DNA from: Cryptomeria japonica
Lineage: Eukaryota > Streptophyta > Pinopsida > Cupressales > Cupressaceae
Reading direction: 5' to 3'
Length of the DNA stretch: 64,000 nucleotides
Assembly (NCBI RefSeq): GCF_030272615.1
Contig: NC_081408.1
Coordinates: 409,136,889 to 409,200,888, forward strand
This document shows positions 34,695 to 44,902 of this stretch, piece by piece (position 1 is the first letter of the stretch; the number at the start of each line of letters is the position of its first letter). A program made the position numbers and the translations under genes. Below the pieces are notes generated by a model. It was not told where the DNA came from, did not search any database, and worked only from the letters and a program-made list of their open reading frames with translations.

Positions 34695-34940
34695 CAAAAA
34701 ACGTCCAGGCACGTCTGCGTTGGTGCCAGGCGCGTCTGTGTTCGCTAGGTGCATCTACATCAATTGCGGCCGTGTCTGTGATGGACAGGCGCATTTGTGC
34801 CAAGAAGGCACGTCTGTGTCTCCCAGGTGCATCTGTGCAGAGCATAGGCACGTCTGTGTCAAGAAGGCGCGTCTGTGTTTTTCAGGCGCGTCTATGCAAT
34901 CTTTGAGCGCGTTTATGTCATGTAAGTGCGTTTGCGTTTG
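34695..34940 (+). repeat. 19-21-bp tandem repeats, unit near AGGCGCGTCTGTGT
   Basis: Around eleven imperfect units of 19 or 21 bases with core GGCRCGTCTGTGT, GC-rich within an AT-rich region. All overlapping ORFs here (34691-34958) are artefacts of the array. Confidence 0.85.
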
Positions 34941-35054
34941 AAAAGTATGAATTTGCATCTTCTAGGTCAAATCGGCAGTTCTGTGATGAACATATGCTGT
35001 CGATTGGATAAGCTGCTGAGGGGATACACTCAAGCAGGTCCTCTAGGAAGACTA

Positions 35055-35255
35055 GGATAGATCAAGGCACTTTGTGATGAACAGTGAGTACCAAGATAGA
35101 GTACTTTGTGATGAACAGGGAGTACTGAAATATGAGCAGCACTTTGTGATGAACAGGGAGTACCACTAGGATAAAAAGCAACACTTTGTGATGAACAATG
35201 AGCGTCACTAGGGTAGAAGCAACACTTTGTGATGAACAGTGAGTGTCACTAAGAT
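35055..35255 (+). repeat. About 45-bp tandem repeat with core CACTTTGTGATGAACAG
   Basis: Five copies of 'actttgtgatgaacagtgag' with variable 20-30 base spacers (near 35068, 35101, 35140, 35183 and 35224). The spacers are related to each other, so this is a tandem repeat, not a CRISPR-like array. Located in the antisense PMD intron. Confidence 0.85.
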
Positions 35256-35710
35256 TGACATGATTGAGTTGTTTGACTGCAGGAGTATTTGCCGATGCTA
35301 GAGTCACGGGAGAGATTCCCGTCAATGCAGAGGTTGCGACCTGAGTTGTCGCTCGAGGATAGAGCTGCCATCTAGGAGATGGGTTTGAGACATGTGCTGT
35401 ATGTGCCTAAGTTTCGGGCGAACATGGGTTTGCTGACTGCACTGGCTGAGAGATGGCACTCTGAGACGTGCACGTTTCATCTGTCGATGGGTGAGATGAC
35501 AATCACCTTGGAGGATGTATATAGGATTATGCGGATATCGATTGATGGGGAGCTGATTCCGTATGATCGAGACGGAGATAGGGATGCCCTTAGATGAGTG
35601 TTCTAGGATCCAAGACTGGAGATGAAGGTGGGATACGTGGCATGGGATACCATGACATGGATAGGATTAGCACTACCAATAGTGTTGGTAGGAGTGATCA
35701 GTGAGTTCCT

Positions 35711-37165
35711 CTGTATCAGTTTTGTACCATTTTGTATAATGATGTAGACACCTGCGGGTGATTGTAGCCATATGATTTTGACATCATTGTATCATGACAC
35801 TTTATATATATATATGAGATGATGCATCTTTGCGGCAACTATATGCATGTGTACCTATGTGATGAGATGTTCTTATGTGATGCTTATGATATGGATGCAA
35901 ATATGTACATGATGCAATGCAATTTTTTTTTTTTTTGTTCGTTTATGTTTTATATGTGTATGCATGATGCAAATGTGAATGTATGTAATGTAGATGAATA
36001 TGATAATGCAAATGTAAATTGTGCTAACAGGTGTTGTGTGCAGGATGTGATGCAGTTGTGATATCTATATGTATGTATGAAATGCTTATATGTGGTAATG
36101 TAGGTGCAGCTACATGAAATGCAAATGTTTTTGGCGTGTCATTATACTTAGTCATGTGATAGCAGGCTACGCGGACTCAAGAAGGATGATGGAAGTCAAT
36201 CAAGAAAGGGGGGATGAAAGACAGAAGATATGAAAGTGAAAGAGCTTCTTGTGTGTTATCATCATTGAGCTTTATTATGGCAAAATAGGTTATGAGAATC
36301 GAGGCATATGTTCGACCCAGAAAGTCATTGTACGTGTTTGCATGGAGATAAGACAGTCACAAACAAGGAATGCCCCAGTTCACACTAGACTCACAGTGTC
36401 CTCATATCCTTGGACAAGTCATAGCATTACTAAGAGACAATCCACAGATAGAAAATACAAATAGGTGACGATACCCCATGCTTGCCTTTCTAGTCAAAGA
36501 CATCCTGGAGATAGAATCTCTAGTCAGAGACATCCTGAAAAAGCTAAAAGACATGTCACCAGAAAGATAAAATCAAAAGAAAACCAAGACTCGACACCAA
36601 CACCCATTGTAGTCCTCAAGTTTAGTGTCTCTTGTCACCTGTATAAGTCTTATTTGATTGTGGTCACAATGTTTACTTTCACAGAAAGGATAGATAGCAC
36701 TGAACCATAATGTTGTCTGAGTCTGTTGAAAGATTTGATTTGTTGAAGCCCATTGTTGCTGCTGTGTCTCATCTAAAACTGACTGAATCCATGAAATTGA
36801 TACTTTATTGCGGAGAAGATGAAACTTTATTGCGGATCTGTGATGCAAATGTTGCCTTATTGCGGATTGTGCGCGGATAGACTAAAGAAAGCTGGAAGAA
36901 ACTATACTCCTCGAAACATGTGATGTTCTCAGTTCCACACCCATTACTAGACGTAGGATTTTGCCTTAGCCATAGATAGGATCTGATTTATTATGGATGG
37001 AAAGGGATGAAAAGGAATGTTTATTATGAATGGCTAACCAATCTTGGGTAGATCAATAACAAGCCATGATGGGAATGGGTAAGTTTATTATGAACGAATA
37101 GGTTGTGAGTGTGTGCAAAGTGAAATGATGAAAGAGAATCTTGAAGGAGGGAGGAGAAATGTCTC
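35711..37165. other. Element B 3' non-coding region
   Basis: ATG-rich, low-complexity DNA (35810-36120) and spacer, homologous in character and in short words (ctagtca-agacatcctg near 36494 and 36520) to element D 13921-15000. No gene recognised. Confidence 0.45.
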
Positions 37166-37312
37166 TACACATGGTGCTAGTGACCCAGTTTTCACCATGG
37201 TACTTGCCCAGGGCGCCACCGAAGTGGTTTTCACCATTGGACGAAATTATTTCTCTTTACTTTTTTTTATTTTTCAATGTTTTTTGTGTCACAAGGCGCC
37301 TGTTTGCCAGGT
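37166..37312 (-). other. Post-integrase hairpin modules (two copies) in element B
   Basis: Minus strand, just after the integrase tail. Copy 1 has GGTGAAAACC, hairpin CCTGGCAAACAGG (37311-37299), GGCGCC. Copy 2 has TGGTGAAAACCA (37236-37225; a UGGU/ACCA stem closing a GAAA loop) overlapping CCACTTCGGTGG (37227-37216; a CCAC/GTGG stem with a UUCG loop), then GGCGCC and GGGCAAGTACC. The two small stems share three bases, so they exclude each other. A further 7-bp pair, CATGGTG/CACCATG, spans 37199-37169. Element G repeats this with changes that keep pairing. Confidence 0.45.
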
Positions 37313-37420
37313 TTTCACCAAGTAGCGATTTTTTATTTTTATGATTTTTTTTGTATTTTTGAATTTTTTGATTTTTTTTTTTGTATTTTTGAAATTTTTG
37401 AATTAGGATACTCTGAAGAG

Positions 37421-38495
37421 CTATGTGTAAAACCTACGAAGGTGCATGTTGTTGATAGGATCCTCCAAAGGTTCACCTTCTGTAGTTGAGAGCTAATATG
37501 CGCCAGATCCATATGCTGCTGTAATGATGTAAGGACCAAGCCAATTTGGTTCGAACTTGCCCTTCTTCTCTCTATCTTGCTGATTTTTGGGATTTTCTCT
37601 GAGAACCAAGTCACCTACCTCAAATGTGCGAGGCTTGACTTTATGATTGTAGCTGCATTGTTCCTTGACTGAATGATGTGTATCTTTATCGAATGTCTTC
37701 CTCGATGAAGGAACTGAGATAGAATTACTAGTGTGTGGACTACACAGACCCATATGCGTGTCACCTGAAGAAGTTTGGGCATCAATGATAGCAAAGTCCT
37801 TCAAGGAAGCTCCATTAAAGGTCCATGATGTATCACTAGAAGGGAATGGATGTGTGAAACAAGTGGATGATTGATGAAGGGTTATGATTGTGAAAAGAAG
37901 TGAAAGTAGGATAGCATTATGGAGACTTAGGATTAACAAGTATGTTGAAATTTTAGAACTTTTGCCCCCAGTTATTTTGATATTAGGGGAGATCAACTCT
38001 TTCTCTTTTTGCTTCATAGGAATTTTATCCTTGAATTTGATTTTTGCAGAGTCCAATAGCTTTTGATTTTGATTTGGACTAAAGGACTTTTCTTTATTTT
38101 TGACTTCTAGATTTTTTTGTTCATAGCTTGATTTTTCATCCCCAATGAATAAGGGCTTTTGTAATTCTTGTTGATCCAAGTCTGGGAGAGGAGTGGAGAT
38201 GGAATGAGTGGATGATATGGTAAGGCTATGTGAGTTATCAAGAGGTTTGGCGATATGCTCAATAGATTCTTCGCAGGAACCACTCTTAGGACTATTGATA
38301 TCAAGAGCTGCTTGCACCACTAGAGGAGATTTGCATTCAGACTTAGTAGCCACAACACTAGGTGGTTCACACCCAATTCCTTGGCATTGCAAATTGTTTG
38401 TAGGATGTTCCTATTGACTGAATACCTTAGGAGATAGTGGGAGTTGATCAACATGAAAAATATACTCACCACATCCCATGTCTTTAATCTTGATT
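37421..38495 (-). pseudogene. pol: Element B post-protease linker fused to the integrase C-terminal tail
   Basis: Open 38392-37493 (299 aa), reached from the protease frame by a frameshift in an A-run near 38490 and one TAG near 38405. The first 200 residues are polar linker (LGINSPK-like, KNKEKSFSPNQNQKLL) with one hydrophobic stretch (YLLILSLHNAILLSLLFTII, about 37930). The final 60 residues are the Tat integrase tail (FEVGDLVLRENPKNQQ, FEPNWLGPYIITAAYGSGAY). It ends at TAG 37423-37421 after one internal TAG. RT, RNase H and the integrase core are missing between the two parts, so a deletion joined them. Compare element D, where some 4 kb lies between these points. Confidence 0.75.
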
Positions 38496-41400
38496 TTTTT
38501 CTTTCAGCTCTGATTGTTTGGATGTAGAAGCTTTCAATGATTCTGGATCCACATATGCTGATGAAGGAATAGCTTCTCGATTGACTGGAATTATTATTTC
38601 TAATCTAGGTCGCAGATTGTTGCAATATATGAATGGATTTGGGTCAGCTTTGATGGTCACTTCAACTCCATTGTGAGGGAACTTGATACATCGATGATAT
38701 GTAGATGGGACTGCGCTCATTTCATGAATCCAAGGACGTCCTAGCAATATATTATATGTGAGATCAAGATCAAGTACTTGACAAACCACATCCTTTGTAA
38801 TTGGCCCAACTTTGAGAGGCAAGGTGACTGTGCCTTTGGATGAACGTTCTTCATCATCATATGCTTTGATAGTAATTTTGTTTGTAGAATTCACAGCTTT
38901 GTCAGAATATCCCAATTGCTTAGTAGTGCTCAATGTACAAATGTTTAGACCTGCTCCTCCATCTATCAGGACTCATTTGATTCTATGTTTGTGTATGAAG
39001 GCTTCAATGTGTAATGGTGCATTATGTGGCTGACTTATGGAGGCATCATCGGCTTCTGTGAATGTAAGGGAGTGTGGAATGGAAAGGTATCCCACCATGG
39101 CTTGAAACTGGTCCACATTCAGATCAGTAGGAACGACAGTTTCTCTCAATATTTTGTCAAGAATGGATTTATGTGCGGGGGATATGCGTAGGAGCTCAAG
39201 AATGGAGATGAGCGCGGGTGTCTTCCCTAATTGTTCTACAAGTTCATACTCAGGTTTGGTTGATGAGAAAGTGGTGTTCTTGGCTGGAGCACCTTGCAAA
39301 GTGATTTTACCTCGACGGGTTGTAACATGAAATTCAGAGGTAGGTTCGGAAGAAGATCCAATGCCTTTTAGGACAATCTTGGGTCTCTGAGTAGAATTCT
39401 TAGATGCTTTGTCCTTGATGATAATAGTAGAGACATAATTGTCCATCGATATGTGATTGATAGTTGAATCATAGTTATAGGATACTCTGGTATAGTTGGT
39501 TTGATCCTCTGTGGCTTTAGCTTTTCCCTTGTCATGTTTTGGGAATGGTTCCTTAAACATTTCATGTTCTTGATTAGACGAATGTCCCTCAATCTCAATG
39601 TCACCTCTATCAATGAGATCTTGTATGATGTTCTTCAGTCGATGACAATTTCCTGTCTTATGACCCTTGCTCTTATGAAATTCACAATACTCATCATCGT
39701 TCCACCAATTTGGTTTAATCTTTGGTTCATATGGAGGAAAATCTGGAACTGTGATTACCTTGTTTGCCACAAGCTTCTTGAAAATTGACTCAAGTGGTTC
39801 TCCCAATGGAGTGTACTTCCTTCATGATCTGGAAGTTGTTTGAGTATTCACTTGATTGTTTGTAGAACTTGATCTAGAAAAAATGAATTTGGGTTGCACT
39901 ATGTTGGCATCAACAACACCATCATTGACTGTGTTCTTGTTTTTATTCCAAATTCTTGGCTTGTCTTTTCCTTTAAAGTCATCTTTGTTTTCCTTGAATA
40001 TCTTAATAACTCCTTGTTCAATTAGGACCTTTTCTGTTGCTAAGCCTTTTTCAATAACGTCCTTGAAGGTGGACAAGCAAGCTTTCCTTAGATCATAACC
40101 AATGTCTTTGTTAACATTTTGGGTGAACATTTCTACCATTTGTTTTTGTGGAATTTCACAAGAGCATCTGCTGGCTAGATTTCTCCATCTTTGTAAAAAT
40201 GATGCAAAAGATTCTCCCTCTTTTTGCTTAGTATTGCACAAAGTAGTGACTGATATGTCTGTCTCTATGTTGTAGGAGAAATGTTGAATAAATGCCTCTG
40301 CTAAGTCACCCCATGACTTAATTCCAGGTGGAAGTTGGGAGAACCATTCCATAGCTTGATCACCTAAGCTTTGTGGGAATAATCTCATCAAATATGTCTC
40401 TTCTGCTACTACCTCAATGCAAGCTGTGAAAAATTGTCTTATGTGTGCCTTAGGATCCCCTTTTCCTCTATACTTATCAAATTTAGGTATCACAAAGTGT
40501 GTAGGAAAAGGAGGCATTGGAATGCTCTTGTCAAATGGATAAGGACATATGTCTCTCATTGTGTATGTTGGCTTCGGTGTATTTATGTCCTCCATTTTCT
40601 TTTGTAAGTCCCTGATTTGTCACTCCAAACTGCTCTTAGGTGGAGATCGACTTCTTGGACCATACCCCATGCTTGAGGCACCAATTGGAGGAGGAGCATG
40701 TTGCATATATGGATGATATTGATCATACACATGTTCATATGGAGGAGGTCTGTAATGATGCTGTGTATATGGACCACTTGGTATAGATTCATGTTGAGGA
40801 ACCCCATATCTATTTTGCGCATGTATACCATATTCTATAGGCATGTCATGTTCCATTATGTTGCCCCCAAATTTGACATGAGGTTTCCTTGTGTCCAAAT
40901 TTTGAGCATGCCTTTGAACATCCAATTGTTTTGGTGGTTGATCCTTAGCATTAGTATGTGATTGAGCATATTTGTCTGCATAAGACTTCCATAATGGTCT
41001 ACAAAGGTAAGTAGCATATGTTTGACCATGTGTATGTGGGACCTCTGGTTTTTGAAGCAAAGCTGATGGTGATTCAGGTACCATATGTGGTCCTCTATTT
41101 CCTCCACTATTAGGTCTCCTTTGATCCATATTGGAGTGAGGTTGTTGCAAAGGCCTATGTTCCATTATTTGAGACATGTCAAAATCATGAGGTATCTTGG
41201 CTCCACTTTGTGCCATCATTTGTAAGAAGTATTGTCTATCCCTCCTCATTATTTCCTCAGCCAATCGATTGAAATGGGGATCCATAATGGATTCTTCCAC
41301 ATCTGCTGAATGTACTGAAAAGTTGTCCACATTGTCATTTTGTGTAGCATTGTTGTTTATAGTGTCCATGTTTTCAACATTTGGAATGTTTTTATAGGCA

Positions 41401-41531
41401 TCCATGTCAGGTAATGTAGTATGATCAGAATTGAAAAAGATATCATTGTCATACTCATAAGAACTCATGTTTGCGGACTCTTGAGCCTCTTTAGTTTCTC
41501 TCCTATATTTTTGAAGACGGGTTTCAACCAT
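38484..41531 (-). pseudogene. gag-pro: Element B gag-protease, nearly open
   Basis: One frame of 1016 codons with only three internal stops (TGA at 40622-40620, 39824-39822 and 38975-38973), each matching an arginine CGA by context. Gag N-terminus MVETRLQKYRRETKEAQESA; capsid-like KGDPKAHIRQFFTACIEVVA and AMEWFSQLPPGIKSWGDLAE (40490-40300), FASFLQRWRNLASRCSC; a Tat zinc-finger-like motif CEFHKSKGHKTGNCHRLK (about 39685). Protease (PHNAPLHIEAFIHK, LIDGGAGLNICTL with the catalytic Asp at about 38955, NILLGRPWIHEMSAVPSTYH) ends at TAA 38484. Gag would form the particle and protease would process it. Supplied in trans with RT and integrase, such an element could move. Confidence 0.9.
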
Positions 41532-44057
41532 GAACTAGGTATTGACCAAGATGTGAGAGACTAGATGAAAAATGGAAAGAGTATGGAAGACCAAGAGCTG
41601 AATGGAATGTAAATGAGTCTGAAGTGTACTTGCAATGTCCAAAGTGTAAGACCAAGTATGTATGTAGTAGAGTAGGTGTGACTTCCAAAGAGAGGATAGT
41701 TTCTCTTGATGAGGTAAGTTGACCTTGACTCTAAGTAAAACCAAGTAAGACCCAAAGGTAAGAAACCTTGATGAGGGACCACTTAGCAAAGTGTTGTTGT
41801 ATGTAGTGTGTTGACAAAGTATGATGAGGACAAGCAAGTGACTTTTTGACTCAAGTTTAGACAAATGTGAATGTAATATAAGGTGTAAAGCAATGATGGA
41901 TTTTGTGAGACCCAAAGACAAGTTGAATGCTAGATGAAAACCTGGAGAAACAACCTAAGAAGCTCAAGAATTTCGAAACCGATTGCTCTTATTTGCTGGA
42001 CTGTAAAATTTTTCCAATTTGTGAAGTTGTGACCAAATCTGAATGTTTGATTGTTTTTCGTGACAAGAGGACACAATTTTGATGAGGACTCAATGTTTGC
42101 AAGTGTTTAGACTCTCCAAGAAAAGTGTGTTGTTTGATGTAAAAAATGTTTTGCATACACTTGAAGACACAAAAGACACAATGTTTTGCTGTTTGGTCTT
42201 GAATGGTTTGAATGTTTAAAATAAGTCAAGCACAATTCTTATGGCTGGCCAAGACAATAGTTGTTGATCCCACATGAGGTTTTACCCTCGAGGCTACGCT
42301 ATTCAGAGCGGATACTTAGATGCTTGACCTCACTAGCTCCACCCTTGGCACTCACTTCTTGGGTCAGCCAAGCATCAATCCCCATGAAAACTCCCCGTGG
42401 TGAACTTTGTATCTCTACTAAGAACCGTATGTGTGTGGGCCGCTACTAGAGGTCCGACCTCCTGCCCCAACAACTAGAAGGATTTGGGCTTCTAAAACAA
42501 AAAGGTGCTAGTAAGGGCATCCACTCGTGTGGCCATACATGCAACACTTTTAGCTCTGTAAATACAAAAGGCTCCCAACCGGTAGGGGTTACGCCCTACA
42601 AATGATCAAATAAATTTGATCAAACGGGTTTATGGGGAGACATAGTGTCGGTATGAACTAATCAGCACACGTTATCTATAGTTTTCACCATGAATATAGT
42701 TGTTTATAGTGGTTCGGAAGAGGTGGGTTTTCCTTGCTACCACTTGGGTCATTCTCTTCTCACTAGTAGTCCTAATGACCACACGAGAAGACAGGCCCTC
42801 TAAAGATTAAACAAAAAGAGCCTATTGCTCAAGACACAAAAGACAATGATTCAATTTTAGTGCACCAATTGAAGTGTTTGCTAGTCTATGAAAACAAGGC
42901 ACACAATAAAAATCCAAAAAACCTTTTCCAAGGACCTACAACAAATATTTATTAGTAGTTTGGATTGTTTCAAATGATCACCCCTTCCTGCAAGCACACA
43001 AGTTAGGTAAATTTTAGATCCAAAAGACTTTGTGAAATAGGGGCCTTCAACAATGCATTTTGTTAACCAATTCAAAGATCTGATTCATCATAAAAAAATG
43101 CCACATATAAAATTTCAAGAGATTTCTAGAAATGTAAGAAAATCCAAAAAATTTGCTAATTTACTCCAAAAATTAATTTTTTATGAAAAATCATAAAAAA
43201 TTCATATAAAATGCAAAATCGATCCAAAAAATCTGAAATTTTTACTGGAGAGTCTTGATGGTCTTCCAAACTTGCACAAAAAATTTTCTGCAACAAATCC
43301 AAGCAGTTTGTGAGATATGAGTAAAATAATGCAAAATCCTAATTTTCAAAGATCTGATTTTTGAGAAATGATTTTGCATCAAATTTAAAATCACAAAGAA
43401 TAGATCCTATGTCTAATTCTGATAGATTTCCAAAAATGTAAGAAAATCTGACAAATTCGCTAATTTTCTCTCAATTTTTTTTTTTTAATGAAAAATCATA
43501 AAAAATTCATATAAAATGCAAAATCGATCCAAAAAATTTGAAATTTTTATTGAATCTTTCTGATACTTTTCTTGATGTGAACAAAAAATTTGATGTCAAA
43601 ATTCAAAGCTGTTTGTGAGATCTGATCAAAATAAGGAAAAACCCTAATTTTTAAAGATCCGATTTTTAGGGAAATATTTTGCATCAAAATTAAATTCACA
43701 AAGAACAGATCCTATGTATAATTATGAGAGGTTTCCAAAAATATAAAAAAATCTGAAAAATTCTCTCATTTGATCTCAAAATTAATTTTTTATGAAAAAT
43801 CATAAAAAATTAATAGAAAATGAAAATGTATTTCAAAAATTCTGAATTTTGGATTGAGAGCTCCTGATACTTTCTTCAACCTGCAAAAAAAATTTGGTGC
43901 AAAATTTCCAATCCGTTTATGAGATATGATCGAATCTCTCCAAGATCTTGATTTTGTGTCCAAAACCCTAGCTGCACAAGGTTATTCTCCAAATTGTTTT
44001 ACAAAATAGCAATATAGGGTTAGAAAAATCTGTAAAAAACATAGATCTAAGAAAAAT
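41532..44057 (-). other. Element B 5' leader
   Basis: A 2.5 kb non-coding leader between gag and primer site. It includes a block shared with the leader of D (plus-strand cacttgggtcattctcttct at 42750-42769; D at 50570-50590) and a 300-base tandem repeat (43075-43990). The ORFs at 41535-41921 and 42261-42449 show no domain. Confidence 0.55.
43075..43990 (-). repeat. Three-unit, about 300-bp tandem repeat in the B leader
   Basis: Units begin near 43075, 43363 and 43662. Each contains 'gaaaaatcataaaaaattca', 'aaaatcgatccaaaaaat' or a variant, 'gtttgtgagat(c)tga', 'accctaatttt' and 'aagatc(c/t)gattttt'. They directly precede the primer site on the minus strand. Confidence 0.8.
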
Positions 44058-44061
44058 CCAT

Positions 44062-44080
44062 GTCCCACGGGGCGTGCCAA
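44062..44080 (-). promoter_or_regulatory. Element B primer binding site
   Basis: Minus strand TTGGCACGCCCCGTGGGAC, two bases from the LTR end. It has the TTGGC...CGTGGG shape of Tat primer sites (element D: TTGGCGCCCATCATGGGG). The tRNA partner was not identified. Confidence 0.65.
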
Positions 44081-44082
44081 AA

Positions 44083-44897
44083 TGTATATGGTGAAAATGG
44101 ATAACAATAATAACAATATTGAAAGGCTAAATGAATTCAACCACAAAACCCTAGCCTAACAATCAACAAAGATCCACTATAACATATGAAGATTACCTAA
44201 GACAATGCAAATCACATGAAATCACAAAGATTATACCATCACATGTCCAATAGGGTTTTGATCTCCATTCTTCCTATCTCCATTGATCTTGCTTGATATA
44301 TTTGCTCTCAGATTTTATATGCACAAGAGCTCAACAAAGAACGAAATGTGGTTGCAAGTAGGATCGTAGTGTAGTCAATTGCATAAAAGATGATTAGAAT
44401 ACATAGAATGATTAGGATGATTGATTAGAATGCATAGAATGATTAGGGTTTGATAATGAAGGAAGCATCTCCTTATATAGAAGACATTATATGAAATGGA
44501 AGGATAAGATTGAGAGGTGTAAAAGGAGGTCGGCTATGATTAGAAGGTAGGTAAAAGAAATAATAAAATAATGAAAGGGGTAGGTAGTGTATGAATTAAG
44601 AGATGAATGACATGTGTCATAGGTAGAAAAGGCTAATGAATTAATTAAATAAATAAAGATTTATTTAATTAATAGAAGAAGTAGGATAATTAAATAAATA
44701 AGAATATTTATTTAATTTAGGAAAAGGATAATTTAAATAAATAAATGTATTTATTTAAATGAGAAATAAGGCTAGAAGAGGATAAATGAATTAATTAAAT
44801 AAATAAGGATTTATTTAATTAATAGAAGAATTAAGCTTAGATAATTAAATAAATAAAATATTTATTTAATTAGACATGACAATTTTAGGTGTCTACA
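44083..44897 (-). repeat. Element B 5' LTR, intact
   Basis: 815 bases, TGTAGACACC ... CATATACA on the minus strand (TG...CA). TATA box TATATAAGG on the minus strand near 44479-44472. The AT-palindrome cluster is at 44638-44872. Followed on the plus strand by the target duplication GGTGG (44898-44902). Confidence 0.96.
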
Positions 44898-44902
44898 GGT
44901 GG

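Larger units (their letters stand above)
34592..35282 (+). other. Predicted phase-0 intron of the B antisense PMD gene, filled with tandem repeats
   Basis: GTAAGT at 34592-34597 and CAG at 35280-35282; 691 bases. It contains two tandem arrays listed separately. Joining the exons keeps one frame (exon 1 is exactly 66 bases). Confidence 0.6.
34526..35710 (+). pseudogene. Element B antisense PMD gene, two exons
   Basis: Plus strand, opposite to B. Exon 1 is 34526-34591, 22 clean codons (MAFVHRFDRVHRFQRPAEAG, then EP), ending at CCG|GTAAGT. The acceptor is TTTGACTGCAG at 35282. Exon 2 opens with EYLPMLESRERF, has one TAG at 35373-35375, then MGLRHVLYVPKF, LLTALAERWHSE, TCTFHLSMGEMTITLEDVYR (about 35470-35528) and IDGELIPYD, with a stop at 35595. 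Homology goes on after a frameshift, DPRLEMKVGYVAWDTMT ... LVGVISEFLC, to about 35710. The central and coiled-coil parts of the E1 copy are absent. Intron phase (0) and exon 1 pattern (HRF..xHR...EP) match E1. Only a few changes separate it from an open first half. Confidence 0.82.
25436..44897 (-). mobile_element. Element B: recently inserted, non-autonomous Tat element, itself hit by a LINE
   Basis: Minus strand. 5' LTR 44083-44897, primer site 44062-44080, long leader, gag-protease 41531-38484, a linker fused to the integrase tail 38392-37421, antisense PMD gene 34526-35710 (plus), polypurine tract 34188-34201, 3' LTR 34187-33934 plus 25995-25436, split by a LINE. Perfect target duplication GGTGG. 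The LTRs differ by about twelve substitutions and one single-base indel by eye over 814 bases, so it is the youngest LTR element here. RT, both RNase H domains and the integrase core are absent, so mobility needed enzymes from another Tat element. Confidence 0.92.

Noticed and set aside
35055-35255. CRISPR-like array with repeated actttgtgatgaacag
   Set aside because: Spacers are related to each other and vary in length, and the window is plant nuclear DNA; it is an ordinary tandem repeat.
37880-38000. Envelope-like gene because of a hydrophobic segment
   Set aside because: A single short hydrophobic stretch in a linker fused to an integrase tail; no signal peptide or cysteine pattern.
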